Source of the DNA: Acidobacteriaceae bacterium
GTDB taxonomy: Bacteria > Acidobacteriota > Terriglobia > Terriglobales > Acidobacteriaceae
DNA length: 6,228 nt
Direction: 5' to 3'
Assembly: GCA_003135495.1 (NCBI GenBank)
Contig: PLBX01000169.1
Coordinates: forward strand, 506-6,733
Shown: piece after piece, positions 1 through 6,192 of the stretch
Layout: each line of letters opens with the position of its first letter
Position numbering within the stretch: position 1 is the first letter of the stretch
Translations under genes and position numbers: made by a program
The notes under the pieces: model-generated
What the model saw: the letters and a program-made list of their open reading frames with translations, nothing else
What the model was told of the DNA's origin: nothing
The model's database searches: none

Positions 1-32
1 ACGTCGTAACGTCGTAACGTCGTAACGTCGTA
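1..32. repeat. 8-bp tandem repeat, four copies, cut by the window edge
   Basis: Four perfect head-to-tail copies of ACGTCGTA occupy the first 32 bases, and the array probably continues to the left of the window. Because the unit is 8 bp and contains TAA across its junctions, the array puts stops in all plus-strand frames and is not coding on that strand. On the minus strand the array is free of stops. It lies in the intergenic region upstream of the heme operon. Function is unknown; arrays of this type arise by slippage. Confidence 0.85.
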
Positions 33-41
33 GCGAATGAG

Positions 42-91
42 GCTCCCTCCCGATACATGGAACTAACCAGTTCTACGGATCGCGAGGGAGC
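42..91. repeat. long imperfect inverted repeat (hairpin) upstream of the hem operon
   Basis: The arm GCTCCCTC (42-49) pairs with GAGGGAGC (84-91). After one C/C mismatch the stem continues with CGAT (51-54) against ATCG (79-82). A second small stem, GAACT (60-64) with AGTTC (69-73) around an AACC loop, sits inside it, so the whole segment can fold into one extended hairpin. Four Ts follow at 99-102, eight bases after the stem. It could be the terminator of a plus-strand gene left of the window, a structured RNA element or a repeat family member. The T-run is too short and too distant for a confident terminator call. Confidence 0.6.
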
Positions 92-140
92 TCGGGTCTT
101 TTGCCCCCACCGTCAACATCTCCCAGCTCAACTCTTGACC

Positions 141-156
141 TGTGACACGCGTCACA
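141..156. promoter_or_regulatory. CRP/FNR-family-like operator palindrome
   Basis: TGTGACACGCGTCACA is a perfect inverted repeat and matches the core TGTGA-N6-TCACA recognised by CRP-type regulators. A further TGTGA half-site (163-167) lies just downstream, inside a 9-bp direct repeat ACCTGTGAC (138-146 and 160-168). The palindrome centre (148.5) is about 70 bp upstream of the start point expected from the -10 box at 206-211. That spacing resembles class I CRP activation sites. The regulator cannot be named from this window; another family that binds TGTGAC-N4-GTCACA is possible. Confidence 0.6.
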
Positions 157-205
157 TGCACCTGTGACCGTCTCCGTTTCTCCTCGCCATTCGAACCCGG
201 CACAC

Positions 206-211
206 TATAAT
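206..211 (+). promoter_or_regulatory. -10 box of the likely hem operon promoter
   Basis: TATAAT matches the sigma-70 -10 consensus exactly. No TTGACA-like hexamer stands 16-18 bp upstream; the sequence there is CTCGCC or its neighbours. There is also no TGn extension. A start near 218 would give an untranslated leader of about 47 bases before the first gene. A perfect -10 with no -35, together with the palindrome at 141-156, is what an activator-dependent promoter looks like. Confidence 0.55.
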
Positions 212-264
212 CAGCGAAATGGGGTGGGGAGTGGGATGCTCCAGCCTACGCACGAAATCTTAGA

Positions 265-1083
265 ATGATGACCTTAATTTGGCTTCGCGTTGCGCTGATT
301 TGTTATGCGGCGGGGTTGATTTACGCCCTGGTGGCGCTTACGCGCACGTCGGAAATCCTAAGCAAGATCGCGTTGCACGGCTCGTACCTCGGGATGGTTT
401 TTCATCTCGTCTCGTTGACGGAAGCAGTTGTACAAAACGGCCAGCTTGCTTCGGCCTCAGTCCATAACGCGGAATCGCTCTTGGCCTTCCTGATCATGGT
501 GGGCTTCATGCTCGCGTACCTGGTTTATAAGACGACCACGCCGGGCATTGTCGTGTTTCCGCTGGTTTTTCTGCTGACTTTTGTGGCCTCTACTGGGCAG
601 CAACCGCTCGTCTTCGATTCGGATGTGGTCAAAAAGGGCTGGCTGGCAGTGCATATCCTGATGATTTTTACGGGATATGCGGCGCTCTTCCTGAGCTTTG
701 GCGCCAGCATCCTTTACCTTATGCAGGAGCGGGCGCTGAAGGCAAAAAGCGCGAGTGGAGTTTTTTCGCGGCTGCCCGCGCTGCAGGTGATTGACGACAT
801 CGGATATAAGTCGTTGATGCTCGGATTTCCGTTCATGACTCTGGGCTTGATCGCTGGCTCCGTCGTGGCCGAATCGACATACGGGCGCATCGATTTTCTG
901 GATCCGAAGATACTACTTTCGATTTTGATGTGGGCAGTTTACCTGCTGATGGTATTCACCCGTCTGAATGCGGGATGGCGCGGACGGCGCGCGGCCCTGC
1001 TGGCCAGTGCGGCTTTCGCGACAGCGATTGTCGCGTGGGTGGCGAATTACTTTAGCGGAATGCACAGGTTTATCTCGTCATGA
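265..1083 (+). CDS. CcsA/HemX-like cytochrome c assembly family membrane protein
   Basis: This is an integral membrane protein of 272 residues with about eight hydrophobic segments, roughly at 3-23, 36-56, 70-88, 95-110, 128-152, 184-204, 216-232 and 243-262. The pattern of the CcsA/CcmC superfamily is visible. His130 opens a long helix (HILMIFTGYAALFLSFG), a DPK motif follows at 213-215, then TRLNAGWRGRRAA (232-244) and a final His267 near the C-terminus. CcsA proteins deliver heme for cytochrome c maturation through a WGxxWxWD motif. Here that motif is YGRIDFLD (206-213), so its tryptophans are missing. HemX, a relative encoded in the Bacillus hemAXCDBL operon, influences HemA levels, and the position directly before hemA favours that kind of role. 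The ATG at 265 is followed by a second ATG at 268. No earlier in-frame start exists after the stop at 208, and no clear Shine-Dalgarno precedes it. The stop overlaps the hemA start by 4 bp. The family is confident; the exact role is not. Confidence 0.88.
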   Translation: MMTLIWLRVALICYAAGLIYALVALTRTSEILSKIALHGSYLGMVFHLVSLTEAVVQNGQLASASVHNAESLLAFLIMVGFMLAYLVYKTTTPGIVVFPLVFLLTFVASTGQQPLVFDSDVVKKGWLAVHILMIFTGYAALFLSFGASILYLMQERALKAKSASGVFSRLPALQVIDDIGYKSLMLGFPFMTLGLIAGSVVAESTYGRIDFLDPKILLSILMWAVYLLMVFTRLNAGWRGRRAALLASAAFATAIVAWVANYFSGMHRFISS

Positions 1084-2465
1084 GATTCCAGCTCATCGGC
1101 GTCAATCACAAGACGGCTCCGGTCGAGGTGCGCGAGCGCCTGGCGATTCCAGAGTCGCGTCTTCCGGAAGCGTGCAAGCGATTGTCGGAGCATCCCGCGA
1201 TTGCCGAGGGCATGATCGTTTCAACCTGCAACCGGGTTGAGTTCATCGCCAATATGAAGAATGGCACGGGCGACCTGCGCGAATTTCTGCGCGAATATTT
1301 CGACACTGATCTTGGGCCATTTGAAAGTCATCTCTATGAATTTCGTGAGGATGAAGCGATTCGTCACATCTTCCGTGTGGCGTCCAGCCTCGACTCCATG
1401 GTGGTGGGTGAGCCGCAGATACTGGGACAGGTTAAAGAAGCGTATGCCACGGCCCGAGCGGTTGGGGCGGTGCGCGCACAGCTCGATCAGTTGCTGACGC
1501 GCGCTTTTGCCGTAGCGAAACGCGTTCGCACCGAAACTGCGGTTGGATCGTCGTCGGTCTCAATCGCCTCGGTGGCAGTGGAATTGGCGCAGAAAATTTT
1601 CGGCAGCTTAAACGGCAAAAGTGTTTATCTGGTTGGAGCCGGGAAGATGAGCGAGTTGGCGGCTCGGCATCTGATGGCGCACGGCGCTGCTTCTCTCTTT
1701 GTCGCGAACCGCACGTATGATCGCGCCATTGGGCTGGCGCACAAATTTAAGGGGCAGGCGATCGAGTTCAACCGTCTCTACGATACCTGCGATCGCGCCG
1801 ACATTGTGATTACTTCGACCGGCTCGCCAAATTTTATTTTTAAGCGCGAGCACGGCGAAAAGCTGATGGCGGCGCGAAAAAACAAGCCGATGTTCTTTAT
1901 TGACATTGCGGTTCCGCGCGATGTCGATCCGGAGATGAACAAGATCGACGGCCTTTTTGTTTATGACATTGACGATCTGCAACAGGCGGTCAGTTCGCAT
2001 GTGGCCGATCGGAAAAAGGAAGCGGAAAGAGCCGAAGATATTGTCAACGGCGAGGTATTGAAATTTCACGCTCGTTTGCAGACCCTCGATGTGGTTCCGA
2101 CCATCGTCAGTTTGCAGGATCATTTGGAGACGATTCGCCAGGCGGAGATTGATCGCGTGCGTGGGCGGCTTGGCTCCATGACGACCGATCAGGAGCTGGC
2201 CGTCGAAGCGCTCACCCGGGGCATCGTGAATAAAATCATGCACACTCCTATCAGCACGCTGAAAACCGCGGCTCGAGATTCGGAATCAACCACCGTCATC
2301 GACCTTGTGCGGCGGCTCTTCAACTTGCATACCGAAGTTAAAGGGGAAGGTGAAGGGAAAGCAAGGGGCTCCTCGAAGAGTGAGCGCGGAGTGGGCCCGG
2401 ATAGCTCAAGTTCGGATAGCTCGATTTCAAGTAGTTCAGGTGCGGGTAGAGGTCCGCGGAAATAA
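1080..2465 (+). CDS. hemA: Glutamyl-tRNA reductase
   Basis: This enzyme reduces glutamate on charged tRNA-Glu to glutamate-1-semialdehyde with NADPH. It is the first committed step of the C5 tetrapyrrole pathway and is cytoplasmic. The N-terminal catalytic domain begins GVNHKTAPVEVRE (7-19) and carries the catalytic cysteine in STCNR (Cys50), the position known from the family. The conserved block SLDSMVVGEPQILGQ (103-117) follows. A Rossmann NADPH domain has GAGKMSELAA (186-195) and IDIAVPRDVDP (274-284). The helical dimerisation domain runs to about residue 420. The last 40 residues are an added Gly/Ser/charged tail with a Ser-rich repeat, so 461 residues is longer than the roughly 420 usual for the family. 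The start ATG shares ATGA with the preceding stop, implying translational coupling. hemC begins on the base after its stop. Confidence 0.97.
   Translation: MRFQLIGVNHKTAPVEVRERLAIPESRLPEACKRLSEHPAIAEGMIVSTCNRVEFIANMKNGTGDLREFLREYFDTDLGPFESHLYEFREDEAIRHIFRVASSLDSMVVGEPQILGQVKEAYATARAVGAVRAQLDQLLTRAFAVAKRVRTETAVGSSSVSIASVAVELAQKIFGSLNGKSVYLVGAGKMSELAARHLMAHGAASLFVANRTYDRAIGLAHKFKGQAIEFNRLYDTCDRADIVITSTGSPNFIFKREHGEKLMAARKNKPMFFIDIAVPRDVDPEMNKIDGLFVYDIDDLQQAVSSHVADRKKEAERAEDIVNGEVLKFHARLQTLDVVPTIVSLQDHLETIRQAEIDRVRGRLGSMTTDQELAVEALTRGIVNKIMHTPISTLKTAARDSESTTVIDLVRRLFNLHTEVKGEGEGKARGSSKSERGVGPDSSSSDSSISSSSGAGRGPRK
2400..2444 (+). repeat. 15-bp in-frame tandem repeat in the 3' end of hemA
   Basis: Three 15-bp units (2400-2414, 2415-2429, 2430-2444) encode DSSSS, DSSIS and SSSGA. 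The first two share GATAGCTC at the same phase, while the third has diverged. The array makes up most of the Ser-rich C-terminal tail of HemA, outside the conserved fold, and ends about 20 bases before the hemC start. It probably arose by slippage and was tolerated because the tail is disordered. Confidence 0.6.
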
Positions 2466-3401
2466 ATGGCCTGTCTTCGCATCGGCTCTCGCGGTTCTCA
2501 ACTTGCTCTCTGGCAAGCGCATCACATCTCAGATTTATTGCGGGCGCAGGGGCATACTGTAGAGCTCGAGATCATCAAGACCACGGGAGACAAGATCACC
2601 GATGTTGCGCTCGCCAAGGTGGGCACCAAGGGAATGTTCACCAAGGAAATTGAAGAGGCGCTGGTTGAAAATCGCGTTGATCTCGCCGTGCATAGCTTGA
2701 AAGACTTGCCGACCGAGCTGGCCTCCGATTTTGAAATTGCTGCGATTACTACGCGGGAAAATCCGCGCGACGTTTTCTGTTCGGTGAAATTCGCAAACAT
2801 TGACGCCCTGCCGCAAAGAGCAAACGTTGGCACGAGCAGCCTGCGCCGCCAGGCGCAGTTGATGGCGTTACGTCCCGATTTGCAGATTCACCCGCTTCGA
2901 GGCAATGTAGATACGCGGCTTCGCAAGCTGGAAGCGGGCGACTACGATGCCATTATTCTCGCAGCGGCAGGACTCAACCGGCTGGGCAAAACACAATTAG
3001 TACGGCAGGTAATTCCAGCCGACGTGATGACGCCCGCCGCCGGACAAGGCGCGCTGGGAATCGAAATTCGCAAGGGCGATAAAACCACCAGAGGGTTGCT
3101 TGCGTTTCTTGACGATGCAGCAGCCCGTGCCGCTACGACGTGTGAACGGGCGCTGCTCAATAGACTCGGCGGCGGGTGCCAGGTTCCGATTGGAGCGTTT
3201 GCGGAGGTTACGGCAGGCCTCATTCGTCTGAATGGACTCGTGGCTCATCCGGATGGAACAAGAGTCCTGCGCGAGACGCGCGATGGGCGTGACGCTGTAC
3301 GTTTGGGCGAGGAAGTCGGCGAAACTCTTCTCAGCCGAGGCGGCGATGTTATTCTCGAAGAAGTTTATGGCGAAGGCTTCGCTTTGCCGCAACAGCCATA
3401 G
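2466..3401 (+). CDS. hemC: Hydroxymethylbilane synthase (porphobilinogen deaminase)
   Basis: This cytoplasmic enzyme joins four porphobilinogens into linear hydroxymethylbilane, using a covalently bound dipyrromethane primer. The protein has 311 residues, normal for the family. Recognisable blocks are [15 protein letters not shown] (4-18) and KTTGDK (38-43). The catalytic aspartate is in HSLKDLP (Asp80). The substrate-binding arginines lie in SSLRRQAQ (Arg127, Arg128) and [11 protein letters not shown] (145-155). Then come [12 protein letters not shown] (189-200) and the cofactor-carrying cysteine in [11 protein letters not shown] (Cys238). All key residues are present, so the enzyme should be active. 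The ATG follows the hemA TAA with no gap. Purine-rich GTAGAGG (2446-2452) and GCGGA (2456-2460) upstream could serve as ribosome binding site, and coupled translation with hemA is likely. Confidence 0.98.
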   Translation: MACLRIGSRGSQLALWQAHHISDLLRAQGHTVELEIIKTTGDKITDVALAKVGTKGMFTKEIEEALVENRVDLAVHSLKDLPTELASDFEIAAITTRENPRDVFCSVKFANIDALPQRANVGTSSLRRQAQLMALRPDLQIHPLRGNVDTRLRKLEAGDYDAIILAAAGLNRLGKTQLVRQVIPADVMTPAAGQGALGIEIRKGDKTTRGLLAFLDDAAARAATTCERALLNRLGGGCQVPIGAFAEVTAGLIRLNGLVAHPDGTRVLRETRDGRDAVRLGEEVGETLLSRGGDVILEEVYGEGFALPQQP

Positions 3402-3435
3402 TTGTCTACTGAGTTTAGAGTGGTTCTGGCGAAAA

Positions 3436-3507
3436 GCAGTTCCTTCGCTTCGTTCAAGATGACAAATTTCTGCAGTTCCTCCGCTTCGCTCACGAGTGAC
3501 AAATCTT
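3436..3507. repeat. two direct copies of a 36-bp intergenic repeat between hemC and hemD
   Basis: Copy 1 (3436-3471) and copy 2 (3472-3507) both begin GCAGTTCCT, continue with a YCGCTTCGYTCA core and end TGACAAAT. They differ by a few substitutions and one or two single-base gaps. In reverse complement the core reads TCATCTTGAACGAAGCGAAG. Read as codons on the minus strand it gives the peptide CHLERSEG, which I recognise from spurious genes called over interspersed repeats in Acidobacteriota genomes. It fills most of the gap between the two genes, would be transcribed with the operon, and contains the GTG at 3496 that could be mistaken for the hemD start. Its function is unknown. Confidence 0.75.
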
Positions 3508-3537
3508 AATTGGAAATTGGGTTTCGATATTAAACGC

Positions 3538-4341
3538 ATGCGCAAGCCAAATGAAAAGTATCCCCTCGCCGGAACCCGAATTCTAGTGGGACGCGCTCGT
3601 CATCAGGCGGGAAGCCTCTCCACGAGTTTGCGCGGTTTGGGCGCGGCGGTCGTGGAAATCCCTTTCATCGAGATACAAAAGCCAAAATCGTACCAGCCGC
3701 TTGACGATGCTCTTAAGAATATAAAGTCCTACGAGTGGATGATTCTTACCAGCGCGAATGGTGTTGAGGCGATGTGGCAGCGGGTTCGCAGACTTCGCAT
3801 TACTCGCCGTGGTTTAAAGCATCTTCAGATTGCAGCGATTGGACCTGCGACCAAGGCGGCGATTGTGAAGCATGGTCTAAAGGTCAAAATGGTTCCTGAG
3901 GAATATGTTGCGGAGTCAGTGGTGAAAGGATTGCGCGACAAGATCAAAGGCAAGTGCGTGGTGCTGATAAGGGCGAAGGTTGCGCGCGACGTAATACCGG
4001 AAGAGCTTCGCAAGGCCGGAGCGGAAGTCGATGTGGTGGAAGCCTACGAGACGGTTGTGCCGGAAAAATCGCGCACTCGACTGCGCGCTCTCATGAAGTC
4101 TAACCGACGTCCTCACATTGTTACTTTCACCAGTTCTTCGACGGCGAAGAACTTTGCCGAACTGCTGGGGGACTCTCGAGATGGCTTATTGAAAGGCGTT
4201 AAGTTTGCATCGATCGGCCCGGTGACTTCGGCGACGCTGCGCGAATTGCAGATGCCGGTTGCGATTGAAGCGCGAGAATTTACTATGGGCGGATTGATCC
4301 GGGCAATCGTGCTGGCGCGCTATGCGCAAACTTCCTTCTAG
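3538..4341 (+). CDS. hemD: Uroporphyrinogen-III synthase
   Basis: HemD cyclises hydroxymethylbilane with inversion of ring D to give uroporphyrinogen III, the branch point to heme, siroheme and corrins. The sequence of this family is poorly conserved, but its landmarks are present. They are PLAGTRILVGRAR (9-21), WMILTSANGVEAM (67-79), IAAIGPATKAA (98-108), EAYET with Tyr170 at the conserved tyrosine position, TFTSSSTAKNF (196-206), ASIGPVTSATLREL (224-237) and a final EFTMGGLIRAI (247-257). Two similar alpha/beta lobes are implied. I chose ATG 3538 (267 residues) because the family fold begins nine residues later. The longer GTG frame from 3496 would start inside the intergenic repeat. No strong Shine-Dalgarno is visible for either start. 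It is the last gene of the operon; hemB is not adjacent downstream. Confidence 0.93.
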   Translation: MRKPNEKYPLAGTRILVGRARHQAGSLSTSLRGLGAAVVEIPFIEIQKPKSYQPLDDALKNIKSYEWMILTSANGVEAMWQRVRRLRITRRGLKHLQIAAIGPATKAAIVKHGLKVKMVPEEYVAESVVKGLRDKIKGKCVVLIRAKVARDVIPEELRKAGAEVDVVEAYETVVPEKSRTRLRALMKSNRRPHIVTFTSSSTAKNFAELLGDSRDGLLKGVKFASIGPVTSATLRELQMPVAIEAREFTMGGLIRAIVLARYAQTSF

Positions 4342-4352
4342 CGTCGTCTTGG

Positions 4353-4374
4353 AAGCCTTCGGCTTACGATTTTT
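4353..4374 (+). terminator. possible intrinsic terminator of the hem operon
   Basis: AAGCC (4353-4357) and GGCTT (4361-4365) form a 5-bp stem with a TTC loop, followed by ACGA and five Ts (4370-4374). It starts 12 bases after the hemD stop. TCGT (4344-4347) could pair with ACGA (4366-4369) as an extra outer helix. The element overlaps the stop codon and last codons of the convergent PilZ gene. The stem is short, so the strength is uncertain. Confidence 0.45.
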
Positions 4375-5032
4375 CAGAGGCGGATCCTCGTGGCGGATCA
4401 GTGGCATCCAGATAGGCCTGCATGCGCTGTTTGCCATCATCGGGAAGGCCCGTGAATTCGATTCCATTTCCTACTCCGGGATCGCAGGTGCGGACGACCG
4501 CCGTTATATTGAGGTGCTCGGATTCCAGCCAGAAATCCAGCTTTAGCACGGTGCCCAACGGGAATGGCAGCATGTTCTCGACGTAACATCCATTGCCGCT
4601 GATATCGGTGGCGCTGATTCGAGCCGGGGCACTCACTCGTTCGTCGCGAATTTCTAGAGGAAGCGAAAACTTATGCCGACTCCAACGCCGCCGGTTTGAT
4701 GGCGAGATACTTACGGTGGCGCCGCTCATCGGCAAATAGCTTTTCCACGGACATTCCTGATCCTCGAGCAGTTTTACTCCCACTTGATTTTTCTTTATGA
4801 AGCCGGTATTCATCGCCCAGATCACGGAGCAGCGAGCTTTTTTCTCTTCGCATTGCACTCCGATCACGTCTCCCACCTTCAGTTCACTCTCCAGGCCTGA
4901 AATGAGTGCGCCTTCGGAGCTGACATTCTGGGCGCGTGCATGTTGGGAAAAGGGACGGCCCTCGGCATTCATACCCCACACTCGTACCGGCAGGTCGATG
5001 GTCAGGCGAGGCTCGGTCTGATGATCCGCCAT
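4364..5032 (-). CDS. Tandem PilZ-domain protein (probable c-di-GMP receptor)
   Basis: This is a soluble protein of 222 residues with no signal peptide or membrane segment. It is built of two PilZ-like beta-barrels. The second (about 113-210) has the c-di-GMP signature: RRWSR (115-119, an RxxxR), DISGNG (143-148, DxSxxG) and GNGIEF (188-193). The first (about 7-90) keeps NVSSEG (36-41) and the barrel pattern ending QVGVKLL, but lacks an RxxxR, so it probably does not bind the ligand in the usual way. PilZ proteins pass the c-di-GMP signal to motility, secretion or polysaccharide machinery; the target here cannot be told. ATG 5032 is preferred over ATG 5104 because AAAGGA stands six bases before it and the domain begins soon after. 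A weak -10-like TATCAT (5064-5059) lies upstream. It is downstream of the deacetylase on the same strand, 127 bp away, and convergent with hemD. Confidence 0.9.
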   Translation of the reverse strand: MADHQTEPRLTIDLPVRVWGMNAEGRPFSQHARAQNVSSEGALISGLESELKVGDVIGVQCEEKKARCSVIWAMNTGFIKKNQVGVKLLEDQECPWKSYLPMSGATVSISPSNRRRWSRHKFSLPLEIRDERVSAPARISATDISGNGCYVENMLPFPLGTVLKLDFWLESEHLNITAVVRTCDPGVGNGIEFTGLPDDGKQRMQAYLDATDPPRGSASEKS

Positions 5033-5038
5033 GCTGCA

Positions 5039-5044
5039 TCCTTT
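5039..5044 (-). promoter_or_regulatory. ribosome binding site of the PilZ gene
   Basis: On the minus strand AAAGGA is separated by six bases from the ATG at 5032. It is the clearest Shine-Dalgarno sequence in the window and decides the start of the PilZ protein against the in-frame ATG at 5104. Confidence 0.6.
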
Positions 5045-5159
5045 GGTCGATTGAAGTGATGATAGCGCTACTCGGCGGGGCGCGATATTGCAAAGTTGGC
5101 CCACGAGGTTACGAGGGAAGCACTACTTTCAGTAATTTTTAGGTGTCTCGGGCCGGAGT

Positions 5160-6068
5160 TTAAGCGATGGATGGCTGCTCGATAAATTCTCGATAATTGA
5201 TCACGGTTATTTTTTGCTCTTCCAGAAACTGCCGTAGCTCGGGAGAAACCAGCAGGCGTCGTTCTTCCTCGCGGGAAGCCAGCAATCGGGTACCGGCTGC
5301 GCGCAGGTCCCCATCGTTGTAACCGGGATGACACACAAGTTCCCATGTTCCGTCAGGCAAACTTGCGATTGTCTGCTTCAGCAAAGCGCTGTACCCGGCG
5401 CTCTCGAGCGATCCGGTTTCGATCATGCCCACCAAGCCATCTGGCGTGAGTATGCCGGCGCGCTTGGTGCGCTGGAGGAATTGCCTGGAAAAAGTATGCA
5501 GCATGCGGACCTGGCCGTAACGCTTCCAAATTCCACTCTTGCCTTTGAATAATTTAGCGTTCATGGCCTTGACCGGAACGAACGGATTGCGGACGGCTCG
5601 CACTCCACAGATGCGGGCGGCGCGCAGCAGCGCCGCGAGAATTTCGGGAAAAATGTGCGCGTGCTTATGGGTGTCGAGGTGAGTGACCTCGATGCCGGCC
5701 GCTTGAATTGTTTTAATTTGCGCGGTGACTTCCGCCACCAGTTGATCGCGGTCAAAGCCCCCAAACATAGCGCGCGCCGTAAAGGCCGAGAGGCGCGAAT
5801 AAAATTTTTCGGGTTGGGAGGAGCGAATTGCCAGCAGCGTATCGACCGTATTCGGCGCGGATACAGGAGAGCCGTCGACTAGAACGACGTGACAACCCAC
5901 GGACAGCTTTGGCACAGAGCGCGCCTTTTGGACCGCATCGTCAAAACTGCCGCCGTTCGCCATCAGCGTGGCCGAAGATAGAACCCCCTGGTTGTGGCTC
6001 TCAATGATGGACCTGTTCACTCCAGCGGTCAGGCCAAAATCATCGGCATTGATGATGAGTCTTGTCAC
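5160..6068 (-). CDS. ChbG/HpnK-family carbohydrate deacetylase
   Basis: This is a metal-dependent deacetylase of the YdjC fold (ChbG/HpnK family), with 302 residues from the chosen start. ChbG removes an acetyl group from chito-oligosaccharides. HpnK acts on N-acetylglucosaminyl hopanoids. The sequence shows RLIINADDFG (3-12) with the metal/catalytic Asp pair at 9-10. It also has VGCHVVLVDGSPV (57-69) with His60, HLDTHKHAHIFPEI (130-143) with His134, His136 and His138, and ELVCHPGYND (243-252). The VG-H-VLV-G-PV block resembles HpnK, but no hopanoid gene is nearby, so I give no symbol. I chose GTG 6068 because family members begin two or three residues before LI-NADDFG. ATG 6197 would add 43 residues unlike the family and would overlap a likely promoter. 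No signal peptide and no Shine-Dalgarno are visible. The PilZ gene follows after 127 bp and may be cotranscribed. Confidence 0.9.
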   Translation of the reverse strand: MTRLIINADDFGLTAGVNRSIIESHNQGVLSSATLMANGGSFDDAVQKARSVPKLSVGCHVVLVDGSPVSAPNTVDTLLAIRSSQPEKFYSRLSAFTARAMFGGFDRDQLVAEVTAQIKTIQAAGIEVTHLDTHKHAHIFPEILAALLRAARICGVRAVRNPFVPVKAMNAKLFKGKSGIWKRYGQVRMLHTFSRQFLQRTKRAGILTPDGLVGMIETGSLESAGYSALLKQTIASLPDGTWELVCHPGYNDGDLRAAGTRLLASREEERRLLVSPELRQFLEEQKITVINYREFIEQPSIA

Positions 6069-6192
6069 TTTGAAAGTGTAGCAGCGAAAATGAAACCCTT
6101 GCTCAGGGCAAGTTAGTGTAAGAGGACCGCGTGCTGCAGTGCTCTTGGGACATGACTGAGTTTGACCCGGGAGAAGCCAGTCCAGTATCCTC

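Noticed and set aside
1..58. Minus-strand open frame starting at ATG 58 and running off the left edge through the 8-bp repeat
   Set aside because: Only 58 bases are visible, the ATG lies in the hairpin loop region, no ribosome binding site is seen, and the product is dominated by the repeat. It cannot be supported without more sequence.
1608..2243. Minus-strand open frame of 211 codons inside hemA
   Set aside because: It lies wholly antisense to a conserved enzyme, its product has no recognisable domain, and long antisense frames are expected in GC-rich genes.
3496..3537. Upstream GTG start for hemD adding 14 residues
   Set aside because: The GTG lies inside the second intergenic repeat, has no Shine-Dalgarno, and the added residues are outside the HemD fold. 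ATG 3538 is preferred.
2997..3545. Minus-strand open frame of 182 codons across the hemC end and the intergenic repeats
   Set aside because: It is antisense to hemC and reads through the repeat pair (CHLERSEG peptide), a typical source of spurious gene calls.
5033..5104. Upstream ATG 5104 for the PilZ protein adding 24 residues
   Set aside because: ATG 5032 has a good AAAGGA at six bases, and the extra residues show no PilZ or signal features.
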